Assembly (NCBI GenBank): GCA_946537565.1
Contig: CAMNFW010000104.1
Span: forward strand, 1-7,317
From: an uncultured Ruminococcus sp.
GTDB taxonomy: Bacteria; Bacillota; Clostridia; Oscillospirales; Ruminococcaceae
Length of the DNA: 7,317 bases
Direction of reading: 5' to 3'
Shown: piece by piece, positions 5,754 through 7,317 of the stretch
Layout: each line of letters opens with the position of its first letter
How positions within the stretch are numbered: the first letter of the stretch is position 1
The notes under the pieces: model-generated
What the model was told of the DNA's origin: nothing
Seen by the model: the letters and a program-made list of their open reading frames with translations, nothing else
Databases searched by the model: none
Translations under genes and position numbers: made by a program

Positions 5754-7317
5754 ATGAATTTATCAATGAAATGGCTCAGCGACTACGTTAAAGCCGATGT
5801 GCCGATAAAGGATTACTGCCACGCTCTCACTATGAGCGGCTCAAAGGTCGAATGCTTTGAAACTGAAGGCAGTGAGATCAAAAATGTTGTTGTAGGAAAG
5901 CTGCTTTCAGTTGTTCCTCACGAAAACTCCGATCACCTGGTAGTTTGTCAGGTAGAGGTTGGAAAAGAAGCTCCCATTCAGATCGTTACCGGCGCTTCAA
6001 ATGTCAAAGCCGGCGATATCGTTCCGGTTGCGCTGGACGGCTCGGCTCTGCCCGGCGGTGTCAAGATAAAAAAAGGCAAGCTCCGTGGTGTAGAATCCAA
6101 TGGTATGCTTTGTTCCCTCGGTGAGCTTGGTCTTGATAAGCGTGACTTCCCATACGCTATTGAAGACGGTATTTTCATAATGCAGGAGGATTGTCAGATC
6201 GGTCAGGATATTCAGTCTGCTATCGGTCTTAACGATACTTCCGTTGAGTTTGAGATAACCTCCAACAGACCGGACTGCCTGAGCGTTATCGGTCTCGCAA
6301 GAGAAACTGCTGCTACCTTCGGTCTTCCCCTTAATGTAAAAGAACCTGAATATAAAGGCATCGATGGCAGCGCATCTGATTATCTCAAGGTGGATATCCA
6401 TAACACCGAAAAGTGCCAGAGATATTGTGCCGGTATAGTTAAAAACGTTAAGATCGAACCCTCGCCCCGCTGGATGAGAGAAAGACTCCGTGCCAGCGGT
6501 GTACGCCCGATCAATAACTTCGTCGATATCACAAACTATGTAATGCTGGAGTATGGTCAGCCTATGCACGCTTTCGACCTGCGTTATGTTGAAGGCAGTC
6601 ATATCAACGTGAGAAACGCTGCTAACGGCGAAAAGATCATGACCCTCGACGGCGTTGAGCGTGAACTCAGCGACGATATGCTGGTTATCGCTGACGAGAA
6701 AAAACCTGTGGCTGTTGCCGGTATCATGGGCGGTGAGTACAGCGGTATCATGGAGGATACTACAACTGTTGTTTTTGAATCTGCATACTTCGAGCCTACT
6801 CAGGTCAGACGTACATCTAAAAAACTTAAGCTCAAATCAGATGCCTCTGCCCGTTATGAAAAAGGCGTTGACAGACTTATCTCAATGACCTGCCTTAAGA
6901 GAGCCTTTGAGCTGGTTGAAATGCTCGGTGCCGGTGAGGTTGTAAGAGAGGTCATCGACTGCGACTATACCGATAAGACTCCGGCAAAAGTTGAATTCAA
7001 TGCTCAGTGGATAAACGATTTCCTCGGAACTGATATTCCGGAGGCTGATATGATCGGTTATCTGGAACGCCTTGAATTCAAGGTCGAGGACGGCATGGTC
7101 ATCGCTCCCAGCTTCCGTATTGATATTGGCTGCAAGGCTGACATCGCAGAGGAAGTCGCAAGAATTTACGGATACAATGAAATACCTTCCACCGACTTCA
7201 GAGGTGTCGCAAGAGCTGAATATACCCCTGAGCAGCTGTTTGTCCGTACACTGAGAAATACTGCTGCTTCACTGGGCGGCTATGAAATAGCTACTTATTC
7301 ATTCGTTTCCCCTAAGT
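5754..7317 (+). CDS. pheT: Phenylalanyl-tRNA synthetase, beta subunit (3' end outside window)
   Basis: PheT partners PheS in the alpha2-beta2 synthetase. It binds tRNA-Phe and edits mischarged Tyr-tRNA. The frame stays open to the right edge, giving 521 residues of the usual roughly 800. After an N-terminal MNLSMKWLSDYV segment comes the EMAP/OB-type tRNA-binding domain at about 39-150, with ENSDHLVVCQVEVG at 57-70, VTGASNV at 78-84 and GMLCSLGELGL at 117-127. The FEITSNRPDCLS segment at 166-177 leads into the B3/B4 editing domain (about 205-380), with RPINNFVDITNYVMLEYGQP at 251-270 followed by MHAFD, and VAGIMGG at 321-327. The B5 domain covers about 405-475 and ends near EEVARIYGYNEIP. The start ATG is supported by AAAGGA (5739-5744) nine bases upstream. 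The gap after the membrane protein gene is 19 bases. The catalytic-like core and the FDX-ACB domain lie beyond the window. Confidence 0.97.
   Translation, partial: MNLSMKWLSDYVKADVPIKDYCHALTMSGSKVECFETEGSEIKNVVVGKLLSVVPHENSDHLVVCQVEVGKEAPIQIVTGASNVKAGDIVPVALDGSALPGGVKIKKGKLRGVESNGMLCSLGELGLDKRDFPYAIEDGIFIMQEDCQIGQDIQSAIGLNDTSVEFEITSNRPDCLSVIGLARETAATFGLPLNVKEPEYKGIDGSASDYLKVDIHNTEKCQRYCAGIVKNVKIEPSPRWMRERLRASGVRPINNFVDITNYVMLEYGQPMHAFDLRYVEGSHINVRNAANGEKIMTLDGVERELSDDMLVIADEKKPVAVAGIMGGEYSGIMEDTTTVVFESAYFEPTQVRRTSKKLKLKSDASARYEKGVDRLISMTCLKRAFELVEMLGAGEVVREVIDCDYTDKTPAKVEFNAQWINDFLGTDIPEADMIGYLERLEFKVEDGMVIAPSFRIDIGCKADIAEEVARIYGYNEIPSTDFRGVARAEYTPEQLFVRTLRNTAASLGGYEIATYSFVSPK

Noticed and set aside
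5997..6602. Minus-strand open frame of 201 codons within pheT
   Set aside because: It lies entirely opposite the clearly coding pheT, has no ribosome binding site and no recognisable domain. It is a shadow frame.

Overview
The window looks like chromosomal DNA of a low-to-moderate GC Firmicute of the class Clostridia, most likely a Ruminococcus-like Oscillospiraceae. The grounds are a T-box-controlled phenylalanyl-tRNA synthetase operon, consensus sigma-A promoters, strong AGGAG-type ribosome binding sites, a DUF3810-type metalloprotease and small two-helix membrane proteins of a kind common in that group. The genus is inferred from overall character; no marker gene fixes it. There is no sign of a mobile element, prophage, CRISPR array, tRNA or rRNA.

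Left part (1-711): the 3' end of a plus-strand gene for a DUF3810-like zinc-metallopeptidase, already open at the window edge. It ends in a strong hairpin terminator that also separates it from the converging minus-strand genes.

Middle part (713-3628, minus strand): three closely spaced genes read leftward from one promoter at 3660-3688. In transcription order they are a small two-helix membrane protein of unknown function, the bifunctional NAD(P)HX repair enzyme Nnr (epimerase plus dehydratase), and a small secreted lipoprotein of unknown function. The first two are translationally coupled; the third follows after 46 bases with its own good ribosome binding site.

Right part (3699-7317, plus strand): a divergent promoter drives a long leader that is a phenylalanine-type T-box riboswitch, with a UUC specifier, an AGUA/GAA specifier-loop motif, a UGGU bulge and competing antiterminator and terminator. 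It is followed by pheS, a small two-helix membrane protein gene, and pheT, which runs off the right edge after 521 codons. PheS and PheT form the phenylalanyl-tRNA synthetase. The membrane protein gene between them would share the T-box control.

The points most worth a second look are the membrane protein gene inside the pheST operon, the altered T-box bulge and the charged insertion in the Nnr epimerase domain. I see no convincing new multi-gene system; most of the window is housekeeping DNA.
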